Source: Oscillospiraceae bacterium (lineage in GTDB: Bacteria > Bacillota > Clostridia > Oscillospirales > Oscillospiraceae). From it: DNA of 64,000 nucleotides. Both the position numbers and the translations under genes were made by a program. Each line of letters begins with the position of its first letter. Position 1 is the stretch's first letter. The notes under the pieces were generated by a model. That model saw only the letters and a list, made by a program, of their open reading frames with translations. It searched no databases and had not been told where the DNA came from. Where the stretch lies: positions 1 through 64,000 of the forward strand of contig JAFYAU010000049.1 of NCBI GenBank assembly GCA_017540565.1, written 5' to 3'. Of this stretch, positions 34,428 through 44,013 are shown in pieces.

Positions 34428-36656
34428 ATGCGATGCGCGCAGATCGCCGTTTCAGGCCTGCCCTACAGCGCCGACAAACCATACGATTATTCCGTGCCGG
34501 ACGCACTGAAGGCGGCCGTCGTTCCGGGACTGCGGGTCCTGATCCCGTTCGGGCGAGGCAACCGCACCCGCGAAGGCGTCGTGCTTTCTGTAAGCGAGAA
34601 GGATACGGAACTCGATCTGAAGCCCGTGGCCGCGCTGCTGGAGGAGGAACCCGTCATCACCGACGAACAGATCCGGCTCGCGGTTTGGATGAGAGAACGC
34701 TTCTTCTGCACAGCTTATGAAGCGTTCCGTGCCATTTTGCCGGCCGGACTCTGGTTCCGAGGCAGCGAACGGCAGGTCCGGGACAAGACCGTGCTGTTCT
34801 CCGCTCTTGCCGTGACAGGCGAGGAGGCATGGGAACTGGCCGGGAGCAAAAAAAGAAGTGCACCGAAGCAGGCTGCTCTGCTGGAGGTGCTCGCCCAGGT
34901 GGGAGAGGCTTCGGTACCGGATCTTCTGACTTATTCGGGTTCAGGAAGAGAATCGCTGAAAGCCCTGGAAAAGCAGGGACTCGTCGTAACGGAGGCGAGA
35001 GAGGTCTTCCGCCGGCCTGCGGTCCGCGTGACCGAGCCGGAGGCCATCACGCTGAATGAGGAGCAGGAGAAAGTGTTCCTGAGTCTCCGCCGTCAGATGC
35101 TGGAGTCGGAAGGATCCGCCGCGCTTCTTTACGGCGTTACGGGAAGCGGGAAGACGTGTATCTATATCCATCTCATTCGTGAACTGCTGGAACGCGGCCG
35201 GTCTGCCATCGTGCTGGTCCCGGAAATCGCGCTCACGCCGCAGCTGGTCGGCATCTTTACTTCTCATTTCGGGGATAAGGTCGCCCTGCTGCACAGTTAT
35301 CTTTCCGCAGGAGAGAGGTATGATGAGTGGAAAAGGGTGAGAAGCGGCACAGCCAGCGTTGTTGTCGGTACCCGTTCCGCCGTATTCGCCCCGGTGCATG
35401 ACCTCGGGATGATTATCATGGACGAGGAGCATGAGACCTCCTACAAATCCGAAGCCAGCCCCAGGTATCACGCGCGGGACGTAGCGAAGTACCGCTGCGG
35501 AAAGGCGGGAGCCATGCTGCTCCTGGGGTCCGCCACCCCGAACATCGGGACGATGTACCGGGCGGAGAAGGGCGATTATTCGCTGTGTGAACTGAAGCAG
35601 AGATACAACGGGAAGCCTCTTCCGGCCGTTATCACCGCGGACATGCGGGAGGAACTCCGGAAGGGAAATTCGGGGGATCTCAGCAGTGTGCTCACCGGCG
35701 AGATGCGGCAGAATCTGAAAGACGGAAAACAGACGATCCTGTTTCTGAACCGGAGGGGCGCCTATTCGAGCGTCGTATGTCCCGAATGCGGTTTTACCTA
35801 TGAGTGTCCGCACTGCAGCGTCTCTCTGACCTATCATATGGCCAACCACCGCATGATGTGCCATTACTGCGGATACTCGCGGGAAAGGGAGGAGCGCTGT
35901 CCGGAATGCGGGCAGGAACTGAGGTTCCTCGGTTCCGGAACGCAGCGTATTGAAGAACAGCTCAGGCAGCGTTTCCCGGAGATTGATATCGTCCGGATGG
36001 ACGCGGATACGGTATCTTTGTCCCACTCCCATGAAAAGCTGCTGGACAGGTTCCGCGAGGAGAAGGTGCCGGTGCTCCTGGGAACGCAGATGGTGGCAAA
36101 GGGGCTGGATTTCGAAAACGTCACCCTGGTGGGCGTACTGAACGCCGACGCAGGCCTGTATGTGGCGGATTACCGGGCGAGAGAGAGAACGTTTTCCCTC
36201 ATTTCCCAGGTCATCGGACGCGCGGGACGCGGAGATGCCTCGGGACGGGCGGTCATTCAGACATTCACGCCGGAGAACGATGTGATCCGGGCAGGTGCCA
36301 TGCAGGACTACGACGGTTTCTATCGGAAGGAGATCGAACTGAGGCGCGCGATGGCGCTCCCTCCGTTCAGATCCCTTTACACTCTGACCTGTTCGGGTAT
36401 GGACGAGAGCGCCACGCTGCGGACGGCGGCCCTGGCGGCGGGAATGCTGAAGGAGAATCTGAAGGAAGCAGGGACGGATGTGCTCGGACCTGCCGCTGCG
36501 CCGGTTGCAAAAATGAACGGAAGGTACCGGTACAGGGTCACCGTATGCTGCGGTGACACACGAGAGAACCGGAGAGTCATCGGCTATGTGCTGCGGACGC
36601 TGCCGGCTGACCGGAGGACCAGAGGCGTGCTGATCTATGCGGACGCAGAGTTCTGA
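34428..36656 (+). CDS. priA: Primosomal protein N' (replication restart helicase PriA)
   Basis: 742 aa. An N-terminal DNA-binding domain (PYDYSVPDAL, VLIPFGRGNRTREGVVLSV) leads to a superfamily 2 helicase core: Walker A GVTGSGKT near 237, the DEEHE box near 333. The zinc-binding insert has paired cysteines CPECGFTYECPHC and CHYCG, CPECG (about 448-490). GTQMVAKGLDFENVTLVGVLNAD and QVIGRAGRGD are helicase motifs V and VI. GGAGGTGA precedes the ATG. It restarts stalled forks. Confidence 0.96.
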   Translation: MRCAQIAVSGLPYSADKPYDYSVPDALKAAVVPGLRVLIPFGRGNRTREGVVLSVSEKDTELDLKPVAALLEEEPVITDEQIRLAVWMRERFFCTAYEAFRAILPAGLWFRGSERQVRDKTVLFSALAVTGEEAWELAGSKKRSAPKQAALLEVLAQVGEASVPDLLTYSGSGRESLKALEKQGLVVTEAREVFRRPAVRVTEPEAITLNEEQEKVFLSLRRQMLESEGSAALLYGVTGSGKTCIYIHLIRELLERGRSAIVLVPEIALTPQLVGIFTSHFGDKVALLHSYLSAGERYDEWKRVRSGTASVVVGTRSAVFAPVHDLGMIIMDEEHETSYKSEASPRYHARDVAKYRCGKAGAMLLLGSATPNIGTMYRAEKGDYSLCELKQRYNGKPLPAVITADMREELRKGNSGDLSSVLTGEMRQNLKDGKQTILFLNRRGAYSSVVCPECGFTYECPHCSVSLTYHMANHRMMCHYCGYSREREERCPECGQELRFLGSGTQRIEEQLRQRFPEIDIVRMDADTVSLSHSHEKLLDRFREEKVPVLLGTQMVAKGLDFENVTLVGVLNADAGLYVADYRARERTFSLISQVIGRAGRGDASGRAVIQTFTPENDVIRAGAMQDYDGFYRKEIELRRAMALPPFRSLYTLTCSGMDESATLRTAALAAGMLKENLKEAGTDVLGPAAAPVAKMNGRYRYRVTVCCGDTRENRRVIGYVLRTLPADRRTRGVLIYADAEF

Positions 36657-36677
36657 CAAGAAAAGGAGAAGATATCT

Positions 36678-37178
36678 ATGGCACTGAGGAACATACTGAA
36701 AGCGGGAGAGCCTCGTCTGAAAAAGACTAGCCGGGTGGTGACGGATTTCAACGACCGCCTGCACCAGCTTCTTGACGATATGAAAGAGACGCTGCTGGAC
36801 GCGGGAGGCGTGGGGCTTGCCGCCCCTCAGGTCGGCGTCCTCAGGGATGTGATTCTGGTCATGGATACCAACCGGGAGGGCCTGAGCGAGGAAGAGCAGA
36901 TCATCGAACTGATCAATCCCAAGATCGTGGAACAGTCCGGAACTCAGACGGGACCGGAGGGCTGTCTCAGCGTGCCCGGGGAATACGGGGTCGTGACGCG
37001 TCCGGAGAACGTGACCGTGACGGCGCAGGACAGATACGGGAACGAGTTTACCGTTTCAGGATACGGACTTACCGCCAGATGCTTCTGCCATGAGATCGAC
37101 CATCTCAGCGGCATTCTGTTCACGGAACTGGCGGAGAGGATGCTGACGCCGGAGGAACTGGAAAGTGGGGAAGAATGA
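36678..37178 (+). CDS. def: Peptide deformylase
   Basis: 166 aa. The three active-site motifs are complete: GVGLAAPQVG (about 45-54), EGCLSVPG with the metal cysteine (about 95-102), and HEIDHLSG with two metal histidines (about 138-145). It removes the formyl group from nascent proteins. AAAAGGAG precedes the ATG. It overlaps fmt by 14 bp, coupling deformylation with formylation of initiator tRNA. Confidence 0.97.
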   Translation: MALRNILKAGEPRLKKTSRVVTDFNDRLHQLLDDMKETLLDAGGVGLAAPQVGVLRDVILVMDTNREGLSEEEQIIELINPKIVEQSGTQTGPEGCLSVPGEYGVVTRPENVTVTAQDRYGNEFTVSGYGLTARCFCHEIDHLSGILFTELAERMLTPEELESGEE

Positions 37179-38082
37179 CATCGTTTTCATGGGCACGCCG
37201 GATTTCGCCGCTGTGTCCCTGCAGGCGCTGTATGACGCGGGCTTTTCTGTGACGGCCGTATTTACACAGCCGGACCGTCCGAAGAACCGCGGGCACCGGC
37301 TGCAGGCATGCCCGGTGAAGACCCTGGCGGAGGCCCACGGAACGCCGGTGCTGCAGCCCGGCTCGTTTTCTGACGGGGGAGCCGCGGCGGAGCTTGCGCG
37401 CCTGGCGCCGTCTGTTATCGCTGTCGTTGCCTACGGGAAGCTCCTTCCGCCGGAGGTGCTGAAGATCCCTGCGCTGGGATGCATCAATATCCACGGTTCG
37501 CTGCTCCCCAGATACCGCGGAGCCGCGCCCATCCAGTGGACGGTGCTCAACGGAGATCCCACAGCGGGAGTGAGCGCCATGTTTATGTCCGAGAGACTGG
37601 ATGCCGGGGACGTGATCGACAGCATTTCCACAGACGTCCTTCCCGGCGAAACGGCGGGGGAACTGTTTGTCAGACTGGCTCCTCTGGGAGGAGAACTGCT
37701 CGTGAGGACGGTCGGAAATCTGCTCGACGGGACGGCCTCCCGGACACCGCAGAATGAAGAGCAGGCAACATATGCACCGCCTCTGACAAAAGCGATGTCG
37801 CCTGTTGACTGGAACCAGCCTGTGGAGCAGATCCTGTGCAGGATCCGGGGACTGCATCCCTGGCCGTGCGCAACGGCAGAGTGGAACGGCGTCTGCTATA
37901 AGATCCACAAGGCAGAAGCTGCCGGCAGCGCCGGCACAGCGGAACCGGGGACCGTTCTGCAGGCGGACGGAGACGGGATGACCGTCGCTGCCGGTGACGG
38001 GGCTGTTTCCATCCTGGAGATCCAGGCTCCGGGAGGAAAGCGTATGAGAGCCGCGGATTATTTCCGGGGCCACACGATATGA
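37165..38082 (+). CDS. fmt: Methionyl-tRNA formyltransferase
   Basis: 305 aa, starting at GTG 37165 within the end of def. The catalytic region has INIHGSLLPRYRGAAPIQW (N, H and the loop near 110-128), and the folate-binding signature FMGTPDFAAVSLQAL opens the protein. A C-terminal OB-type domain (about 208-300) binds tRNA. It overlaps rsmB by 4 bp. The def-fmt-rsmB order is conserved. Confidence 0.96.
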   Translation: MGKNDIVFMGTPDFAAVSLQALYDAGFSVTAVFTQPDRPKNRGHRLQACPVKTLAEAHGTPVLQPGSFSDGGAAAELARLAPSVIAVVAYGKLLPPEVLKIPALGCINIHGSLLPRYRGAAPIQWTVLNGDPTAGVSAMFMSERLDAGDVIDSISTDVLPGETAGELFVRLAPLGGELLVRTVGNLLDGTASRTPQNEEQATYAPPLTKAMSPVDWNQPVEQILCRIRGLHPWPCATAEWNGVCYKIHKAEAAGSAGTAEPGTVLQADGDGMTVAAGDGAVSILEIQAPGGKRMRAADYFRGHTI

Positions 38083-39374
38083 GCGGGAACGTACGCACTG
38101 CCGTCAGAAAAGCGCTGACAGGGGCCTGGAAAATGCCCGCCGAGGCACAGAGTTTCCTTGACGCTGCACTGGCGCAGACCGTGGATCCGAGGGACAGAGC
38201 CTTTGCCACCCGGCTATTCTATACTGTTCTGCAGAACGGGAGCTGGATCGACTGGCAGCTGCGGTGCCGCAGCCGGATGCCTCTTCAAAAAATGCAGCCC
38301 GCCGTGAGGGACATCCTGCGGGTGTGCTGCGCCCAGCTGCTGTATTTTGACAGAGTCCCCGCTTACTCGGCGGTGAACGAAGCAGTGGCGGAATGCCGGA
38401 AACTGGCACCAGGAGCAGCCGGACTCGTCAATGCCGTCTGCCGCAGGATCGCATCCGAAGGAACTGCGGACGGACCCGATGGAACAGAGGCGGAGAGGCT
38501 CTCTGTCAGATACAGCCATCCTCTGTGGTTCACGGAGAGAATGCTGCGTGTGTTCGGCGGTCCGGAAGAGTGCGCTGCCTATCTGGAAAGCAACAACGGG
38601 ATCCCGTCGATCAGCATTCGGATGAACAGTCTGCGGAAGACCTGCGGGGATATGTTTGAAAGAGCGAAACTCGAGGGTCCCGATGCCGGCGGCGCCTTTC
38701 ATACGCCGGTGATGACGGAGGCAGCAGCGAATCTTCTTGCCGGCGGGTGGGGATATGTCCAGGATACAGCCTCTGCGCTGGCGGTTATGGCTGCCGGACC
38801 GACGCCGGGAATGACGGTGATCGACGCATGCGCCGCTCCCGGCGGAAAGAGCTTTACGGCCTGCATGCTCATGAAGAACGAAGGGGTGATCCGCGCCTTC
38901 GATATCTCGGAAAAAAAGATCGGAGCCATGCGGGAGCAGGCCGGCAGGCTCGGGTGCAGCTGCATACGGGCGGAGAAGGCGGACAGCCGGATGCCTCTGC
39001 CGCTGGAAGACGGGTCGGCGGATCTTGTCATGGCCGACGTGCCGTGCAGCGGCTTCGGCGTGATCAGAAAGAAACCGGAGATCCGCTACAAGACGGAGGA
39101 GGCCGTGGCCGGACTCCCCGCGATCGGAAGCGCCATAATGGAGAACGTAAGCCGGTACGTGAAGAAGGGCGGTGTCCTGTTCTTCACCACATGCACAGTC
39201 CTTCCGGAGGAAAACGAAGAGACTGCCCGCCGATTCCTGGACAGTCATCCAGAGTTTGCCGCTGAGGATTTCCTCCTCGGGGGGGAGAAGGTCAGCGGCG
39301 GAATGAAGACGTTGTATCCGCACAGAGACGGTACGGACGGGTTCTTTATCTGCAAGATGAGACGGATACGGTGA
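38079..39374 (+). CDS. rsmB: 16S rRNA (cytosine(967)-C5)-methyltransferase RsmB
   Basis: 431 aa: an N-terminal NusB-like helical domain (about 1-140) and a Rossmann methyltransferase domain. The SAM loop is DACAAPGGKSF near 248, the catalytic region is ADVPCSGFGVIRKKPEIRYK near 323, and the second cysteine motif reads FFTTCTV, where YSTCT is more usual. It methylates C967 of 16S rRNA. It overlaps fmt by 4 bp. Confidence 0.95.
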   Translation: MSGNVRTAVRKALTGAWKMPAEAQSFLDAALAQTVDPRDRAFATRLFYTVLQNGSWIDWQLRCRSRMPLQKMQPAVRDILRVCCAQLLYFDRVPAYSAVNEAVAECRKLAPGAAGLVNAVCRRIASEGTADGPDGTEAERLSVRYSHPLWFTERMLRVFGGPEECAAYLESNNGIPSISIRMNSLRKTCGDMFERAKLEGPDAGGAFHTPVMTEAAANLLAGGWGYVQDTASALAVMAAGPTPGMTVIDACAAPGGKSFTACMLMKNEGVIRAFDISEKKIGAMREQAGRLGCSCIRAEKADSRMPLPLEDGSADLVMADVPCSGFGVIRKKPEIRYKTEEAVAGLPAIGSAIMENVSRYVKKGGVLFFTTCTVLPEENEETARRFLDSHPEFAAEDFLLGGEKVSGGMKTLYPHRDGTDGFFICKMRRIR

Positions 39375-39393
39375 CGGACGGAGAAGACAGCCA

Positions 39394-40422
39394 ATGAAAC
39401 TGGACATAAAATCCTGCGTGCCGGATGAGATCGCCGGGCTGATGAAGCAGTGGGGACAGCCCCGGTTCCGGGCAGACCAGGTTTTTTCGTGGATGCACAG
39501 TGGGTGCGAAAGCTTCGGCGACATGACGAATCTGCCTGCCGCTCTGCGGCGGAAGCTGGAAGAAGAGTGCTGTCTGACCTGCCCTTCGATCCTGCGGAAG
39601 CAGGTATCTGAGAAGGACGGGACGGTCAAGTATCTCTGGAAGCTCGGCGACGGGAACAGCGTGGAGAGCGTCGTCATGAAATACAGATACGGTTATACCA
39701 TCTGCATCTCGACGCAGGTGGGATGCCGGATGGGATGCATGTTCTGCGCTTCGACTCTGGGGGGACTGGTGCGCTGCCTGGAACCGTCGGAGATGCTCGA
39801 TCAGGTCCTGTTCGCGCAGAAAGACATGGGGATACGCATCTCCAACATCGTACTGATGGGGATCGGGGAGCCTTTGGACAACTTCGATTCGGTTCTCAGA
39901 TTTCTGCAGCTGGTGAACAGTCCCCAGGGCCTTCAGATCGGGATGAGACATATCTCTCTGTCCACCTGCGGACTGGTCGAAAAAGTTGACAAACTGGCGG
40001 AATATAATTTACAATTAACTTTATCGGTATCGCTCCACGCACCGGACGACGAAACGCGCAGCCGGATCATGCCGGTCAACAGGCGTTACGGCGTGGACGA
40101 GGTGCTGGCGGCCTGCAGCCGGTATTTTGAAAAGACCGGCCGGCGCATCTCCTATGAGTATGCCATGATCAGAGACGTCAACGATACGGACCGTCATGCG
40201 AAACTGCTGGCAGAGAAACTCAAGGGAACCGGCGCGCATGTGAATCTGATCCGGCTGAACCATGTGGAGGAGCGCGGACTGACGCCCAGTACGCCGCAGC
40301 AGATCGAGCGGTTCACCCGCATTCTGCAGGACGGGGGCGTGGCTGTGACTCTGCGGCGCAGGCTCGGCAGCGATATCGATGCTTCCTGCGGACAGCTTCG
40401 CAGAAAAACGGAAAACAACTGA
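39394..40422 (+). CDS. rlmN: Dual-specificity RNA methyltransferase RlmN
   Basis: 342-aa radical SAM enzyme that makes m2A2503 in 23S rRNA and m2A37 in some tRNAs. The cluster cysteines are C111, C115 and C118 (GCRMGCMFCAST). The methyl-carrying C-terminal cysteine is C332 in DIDASCGQLR. NIVLMGIGEPLDN and the conserved SLHAPDD are present. An A/T-rich patch at about 39980-40025 inside the gene contains promoter-like elements. It sits between rsmB and prpC. Confidence 0.96.
   Translation: MKLDIKSCVPDEIAGLMKQWGQPRFRADQVFSWMHSGCESFGDMTNLPAALRRKLEEECCLTCPSILRKQVSEKDGTVKYLWKLGDGNSVESVVMKYRYGYTICISTQVGCRMGCMFCASTLGGLVRCLEPSEMLDQVLFAQKDMGIRISNIVLMGIGEPLDNFDSVLRFLQLVNSPQGLQIGMRHISLSTCGLVEKVDKLAEYNLQLTLSVSLHAPDDETRSRIMPVNRRYGVDEVLAACSRYFEKTGRRISYEYAMIRDVNDTDRHAKLLAEKLKGTGAHVNLIRLNHVEERGLTPSTPQQIERFTRILQDGGVAVTLRRRLGSDIDASCGQLRRKTENN
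39986..40015 (+). promoter_or_regulatory. Candidate intragenic promoter in rlmN
   Basis: TTGACA (39986-39991), an 18-bp spacer and TACAAT (40010-40015), with a TATAAT at 40003-40008 between them. It lies about 420 bp before prpC in a strikingly A/T-rich island of a GC-rich gene. Confidence 0.4.
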
Positions 40423-40434
40423 TCGGAGACCGAT

Positions 40435-41172
40435 ATGAATTATTACGGACTGACGGACAGGGGGATCGTCCGGAAGCAGAATCAGGACACCTTTGCCTGC
40501 CAGGAACTCAGGATCATGGACGGAGCCCTGATCGTCGTCTGCGACGGCATGGGAGGCGCCCGGGGAGGAAACATCGCAAGCCGGATGACGTGCGATACCT
40601 TCTGTTCCTCTTTTCTGGAGAGCATAGATCCCTTTGACGATCTTCAGGCGCTTGCCGGGCATATGAAGCAGGCACTGGAGCAGGCAAATGAGGCCGTTTT
40701 CGCAAGGAGCGGCGAGGACCCGGAGTGCAGCGGCATGGGGACGACCCTCGTGGCGGCGGCCGTGACTCCTCAGGGAGCGGCGGTGCTGAACATCGGAGAC
40801 AGCCGCGCCTACCATATCTCGCGGACGGGCGGGATCCGTCAGATCACCAGAGACCACTCCGTGGTGGCGGATATGGTGGAGCGGGGTGAGATCCGGGCGG
40901 AGGAGGCCAGAACGAATCCCAACCGGAATCTTATCACCCGCGCCGTGGGAACAGCGGAGACCGTGTCCGGAGACTTCTTTTTCGTTCCGATGCGGGAGGA
41001 GGACATCCTGCTGCTGTGTTCGGACGGGCTTACGAATCTGCTGGAGGACGATGAGCTGGCTGCCATTATCCTGCAGCAGACCGATCTTCCGGAAGGATGC
41101 GAACGCCTGATCAGGGAGGCCCTTACGAAAGGGGCACCCGACAACGTGACCGCGGTCCTTCTGAAGATGTGA
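40435..41172 (+). CDS. prpC: PP2C-type protein serine/threonine phosphatase
   Basis: 245 aa. The metal-binding motifs of PPM phosphatases are all present: RKQNQD near 12, VVCDGMGGARGG near 35, SGMGTTLVAA near 99, GDSRAY near 122, and the late LLCSDGLTNLL and APDNVTAVLL blocks. It reverses phosphorylation by the neighbouring PASTA kinase. The stop is about 18 bp before that kinase, the usual arrangement in Firmicutes. Confidence 0.95.
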   Translation: MNYYGLTDRGIVRKQNQDTFACQELRIMDGALIVVCDGMGGARGGNIASRMTCDTFCSSFLESIDPFDDLQALAGHMKQALEQANEAVFARSGEDPECSGMGTTLVAAAVTPQGAAVLNIGDSRAYHISRTGGIRQITRDHSVVADMVERGEIRAEEARTNPNRNLITRAVGTAETVSGDFFFVPMREEDILLLCSDGLTNLLEDDELAAIILQQTDLPEGCERLIREALTKGAPDNVTAVLLKM

Positions 41173-41190
41173 TCCCGGAGGTGTATGATT

Positions 41191-43047
41191 GTGGAAAACC
41201 ATGATAAATACATAGGCAAAATGCTGGATAACCGGTACGAGATCGTCGAGAAGATCGGTACCGGAGGCATGGCTATTGTCTTCAAGGCCAAGGATCACAG
41301 GCTGAACCGTTTTGTGGCAGTAAAGATCATGAAAGAGGAACTGGCCGAGGACGAGGAGTTCCGGCGCCGCTTCCGCGCGGAATCCCAGGCCGTGGCCATG
41401 CTTTCCCATCCCAATATCGTAAGCGTGTACGATGTCAGCCGTACCGGCAACATCGAGTATATAGTGATGGAACTGATCGAAGGGATCACCCTGAAGCAGT
41501 ACATCAACCGAAAAGGCCTGCTCACATGGAAGGAGACGCTGCATTTCACGACGCAGATCGTGAAGGCGCTGAGCCACGCCCACTCACGGGGCATCGTTCA
41601 CCGTGACATCAAGCCGCAAAACATCATGATCCTGAAAGACGGGACCGTGAAGGTGACGGATTTCGGCATCGCCCGGCTCGTCTCCAGTCAGAACACCATG
41701 ACGCAGGAGGCCATAGGCTCCGTCCACTATATCTCTCCGGAACAGGCCAAGGGCGCGCAGGTCGACGCCCGAAGCGACCTTTACTCTACCGGTGTCGTCA
41801 TGTATGAGATGCTGACAAGCCGGCTCCCGTTCGTGGGGGATTCTCCCGTCGCAGTGGCGATCCAGCATATCAGCGCGGTGCCTCTTATGCCCAGAGAGAT
41901 CAATCCGGATATCCCGCTGGGGATGGAAGAGATCTGCATGCACGCCATGGAGGCCAATCTGAACAAGCGGTACGCCTCCGCGGAGGAGATGCTCTCCGAT
42001 CTGGAGGAATTCCGCAAGAATCCCGCTGTTGTTTTCGGCTACGGTGCAATGGGCATGGTGGAGCATGCGGAGGACGATCTGACGGACGATACGGAGATGA
42101 TCCCTACGCCCCTTCCGGTGAAAAAGGAGCCGTCCGCACCGGTCAAGACGCCGGCGCACAAGGCGGCGGAGATGACGGCGGCCGAGTACCGCCGCAACCG
42201 GAGAAAAGCGGGACAGACGGGAGTCATGGTCGGTGTCGTCATCGTGCTTCTTTTCGCCGTGGTCCTGTTCCTTTTCATGTGGCGCTTCTTTCTGAAGGAC
42301 ATCTTCAATCCGAAAACAGAGACGATGGAGATCCCGAATTTTGTCGGAAAGATGTATACCGCGGTCCAGAATGACCCGGAATACAAGGATCTGTTCGAGT
42401 TCAACGCCGATTACGTAAATGACGACAGCGTCGCCGTCGGACAGATCGTCGACCAGTCCCCGAAGGCCGGCGCTCAGCATACCGTGACCGAAAGCGGAAT
42501 CAGGATCTCGCTGAAGGTGGCCAGCGAGGACGACGCCGAGGAACTCATGCCCGATCTTTCCAATCTGGATTACAGAGAGGCCGTGAATCTGATCGGAAAG
42601 CTGAACAGCCTCATCAAGGTGGATACCCGGGGCGAGTACAGCGACACGGTCGATGAGAATCTGGTCATTTCCCAGGTCCCCGCAAAAAACGAGCCCATCT
42701 ACGACGGGACGTCGATCTACATCACCTACAGCCTCGGACCGGAAAAGAAGATGACGACGGTCCCCGAAGTGACGGGAATCTCCATGACATCCGCCATCAA
42801 ACGGCTGCAGTCGAAGAATCTGCTGTACAAGGTGACCTATGAGGACAGCGACCAGCCGGTGGATCAGGTGCTGTATCAGAACTATGAACCGGGCGAAGAG
42901 GTGCCGGAGTTCACGGAAATCACGCTATCGTGTTCCAACGGGGAACTGATACGGAATCCGGATACCGTCGGTCCCGCAGAACCCGAACCGGAGCCGGAGA
43001 ACGGGGACGGCGGCGCCTCCGGGACCGGCGCGGAGCCTCAGGAATGA
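41191..43047 (+). CDS. prkC: PASTA-domain Ser/Thr protein kinase
   Basis: About 618 aa. The kinase domain (about 10-275) has GTGGMAIVF, the VAVKIM lysine, HRDIKPQN and DFGIARL. A juxtamembrane stretch rich in Thr and Glu leads to one membrane segment (about 345-368). Three extracellular PASTA repeats follow, then a Glu/Pro/Gly tail. PASTA domains sense muropeptides or lipid II. GGAGG (41177-41181) is 3 nt from ATG 41185 but 9 nt from GTG 41191, so GTG is preferred. It overlaps rsgA by 4 bp. Confidence 0.95.
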   Translation: MENHDKYIGKMLDNRYEIVEKIGTGGMAIVFKAKDHRLNRFVAVKIMKEELAEDEEFRRRFRAESQAVAMLSHPNIVSVYDVSRTGNIEYIVMELIEGITLKQYINRKGLLTWKETLHFTTQIVKALSHAHSRGIVHRDIKPQNIMILKDGTVKVTDFGIARLVSSQNTMTQEAIGSVHYISPEQAKGAQVDARSDLYSTGVVMYEMLTSRLPFVGDSPVAVAIQHISAVPLMPREINPDIPLGMEEICMHAMEANLNKRYASAEEMLSDLEEFRKNPAVVFGYGAMGMVEHAEDDLTDDTEMIPTPLPVKKEPSAPVKTPAHKAAEMTAAEYRRNRRKAGQTGVMVGVVIVLLFAVVLFLFMWRFFLKDIFNPKTETMEIPNFVGKMYTAVQNDPEYKDLFEFNADYVNDDSVAVGQIVDQSPKAGAQHTVTESGIRISLKVASEDDAEELMPDLSNLDYREAVNLIGKLNSLIKVDTRGEYSDTVDENLVISQVPAKNEPIYDGTSIYITYSLGPEKKMTTVPEVTGISMTSAIKRLQSKNLLYKVTYEDSDQPVDQVLYQNYEPGEEVPEFTEITLSCSNGELIRNPDTVGPAEPEPEPENGDGGASGTGAEPQE

Positions 43048-43979
43048 GCGCGATGACAGAAGGCAGGATCATCAAGGCGCTCAGCGGGTTTTATTACGTT
43101 TATACGGAACAGCGGACGGTCGAGTGCAGGGCACGCGGCCGTCTGCGGCTGGACGGGCGTATCCCGCTGGTCGGGGACCTGGTAACGGTCAGCGAGCAGG
43201 ACGGGAAAGGAACTCTTCACAGCATCCTGCCGAGGAGCAGCGAATTCGTGAGACCGCCTGTTGCCAATGTGGAACTCATGATCGTGGTTGCCAGCGGGGT
43301 GATACCGGTGAGCGACCCCTACGTCATCGACCGCATGTGCGCGGTAGCGCTCGCCGCCGGCTGCCGCCCCGTGATCTGTATCAACAAGATCGACAGGGAT
43401 CCGGCGGAAAAACTCTGGCAGATCTACGGCAATGCGGGGTTCCCGGTCGTCAGGGTCAGCGCCGTGACCGGGGAAGGAATCGAAGAACTCTCCGGACTTA
43501 CGGCGGGAAAACTGTGTGCTTTTGCCGGCAATTCGGGAGTGGGAAAATCCAGTATCCTCAACCGCCTAGATCCTTCGCTGGAGCTTCCGACGGGGGAAGT
43601 CAGCAGCAAGCTGGGCAGAGGCAGGCACACGACGCGCCACGTGGAACTCTTCCCGATGAGCAACGGAGCATGGATAGCGGATACACCGGGGTTTTCCAGC
43701 TTTGACGTAGAGGAGATGGCACCCGTCCCCAAGGAGGAACTGCCGTATGTTTTCCCGGAGTTTTCCGAATGCCTCGGTTCCTGCCGCTTCGACGACTGCA
43801 CCCATACCCGTGAAACGGGCTGCGCGGTACGTGCGGCAGTGGAAGAGGGAAGGATCAGTCCGGAGAGGTATCACAGCTACATGCGGATGTACGAACAGGT
43901 GAAGGACCTGAAGGCATGGCAGGATCGCGGATACGTCAAATTTTCCGATAAGAAAAAAAGCGACGGTGAGTCGCCCTGA
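43044..43979 (+). CDS. rsgA: Ribosome small-subunit GTPase RsgA
   Basis: 311 aa. An N-terminal OB fold (IIKALSGFYYVYT, VGDLVTVSE) precedes a permuted GTPase: NKIDRD (G4) near 117, GNSGVGKSS (G1) near 163, DTPGFSSF (G3) near 215. The C-terminal zinc motif is CLGSCRFDDCTHTRETGC. It matures the 30S subunit. ATG 43044 overlaps the prkC stop; ATG 43053 is an alternative. The end of the gene overlaps the terminator stem. Confidence 0.96.
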   Translation: MSAMTEGRIIKALSGFYYVYTEQRTVECRARGRLRLDGRIPLVGDLVTVSEQDGKGTLHSILPRSSEFVRPPVANVELMIVVASGVIPVSDPYVIDRMCAVALAAGCRPVICINKIDRDPAEKLWQIYGNAGFPVVRVSAVTGEGIEELSGLTAGKLCAFAGNSGVGKSSILNRLDPSLELPTGEVSSKLGRGRHTTRHVELFPMSNGAWIADTPGFSSFDVEEMAPVPKEELPYVFPEFSECLGSCRFDDCTHTRETGCAVRAAVEEGRISPERYHSYMRMYEQVKDLKAWQDRGYVKFSDKKKSDGESP

Positions 43980-44003
43980 ACGGGTGACCCACCGTTATTT
44001 CAA
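43963..44003. terminator. Terminator between rsgA and trmL
   Basis: Stem 43963-43976 with 43982-43995, with one mismatch and one G-T pair, and a loop containing the rsgA stop codon. TTATTTCAATT follows. It can serve both convergent genes. Confidence 0.65.
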
Positions 44004-44013
44004 TTCAGTATTG

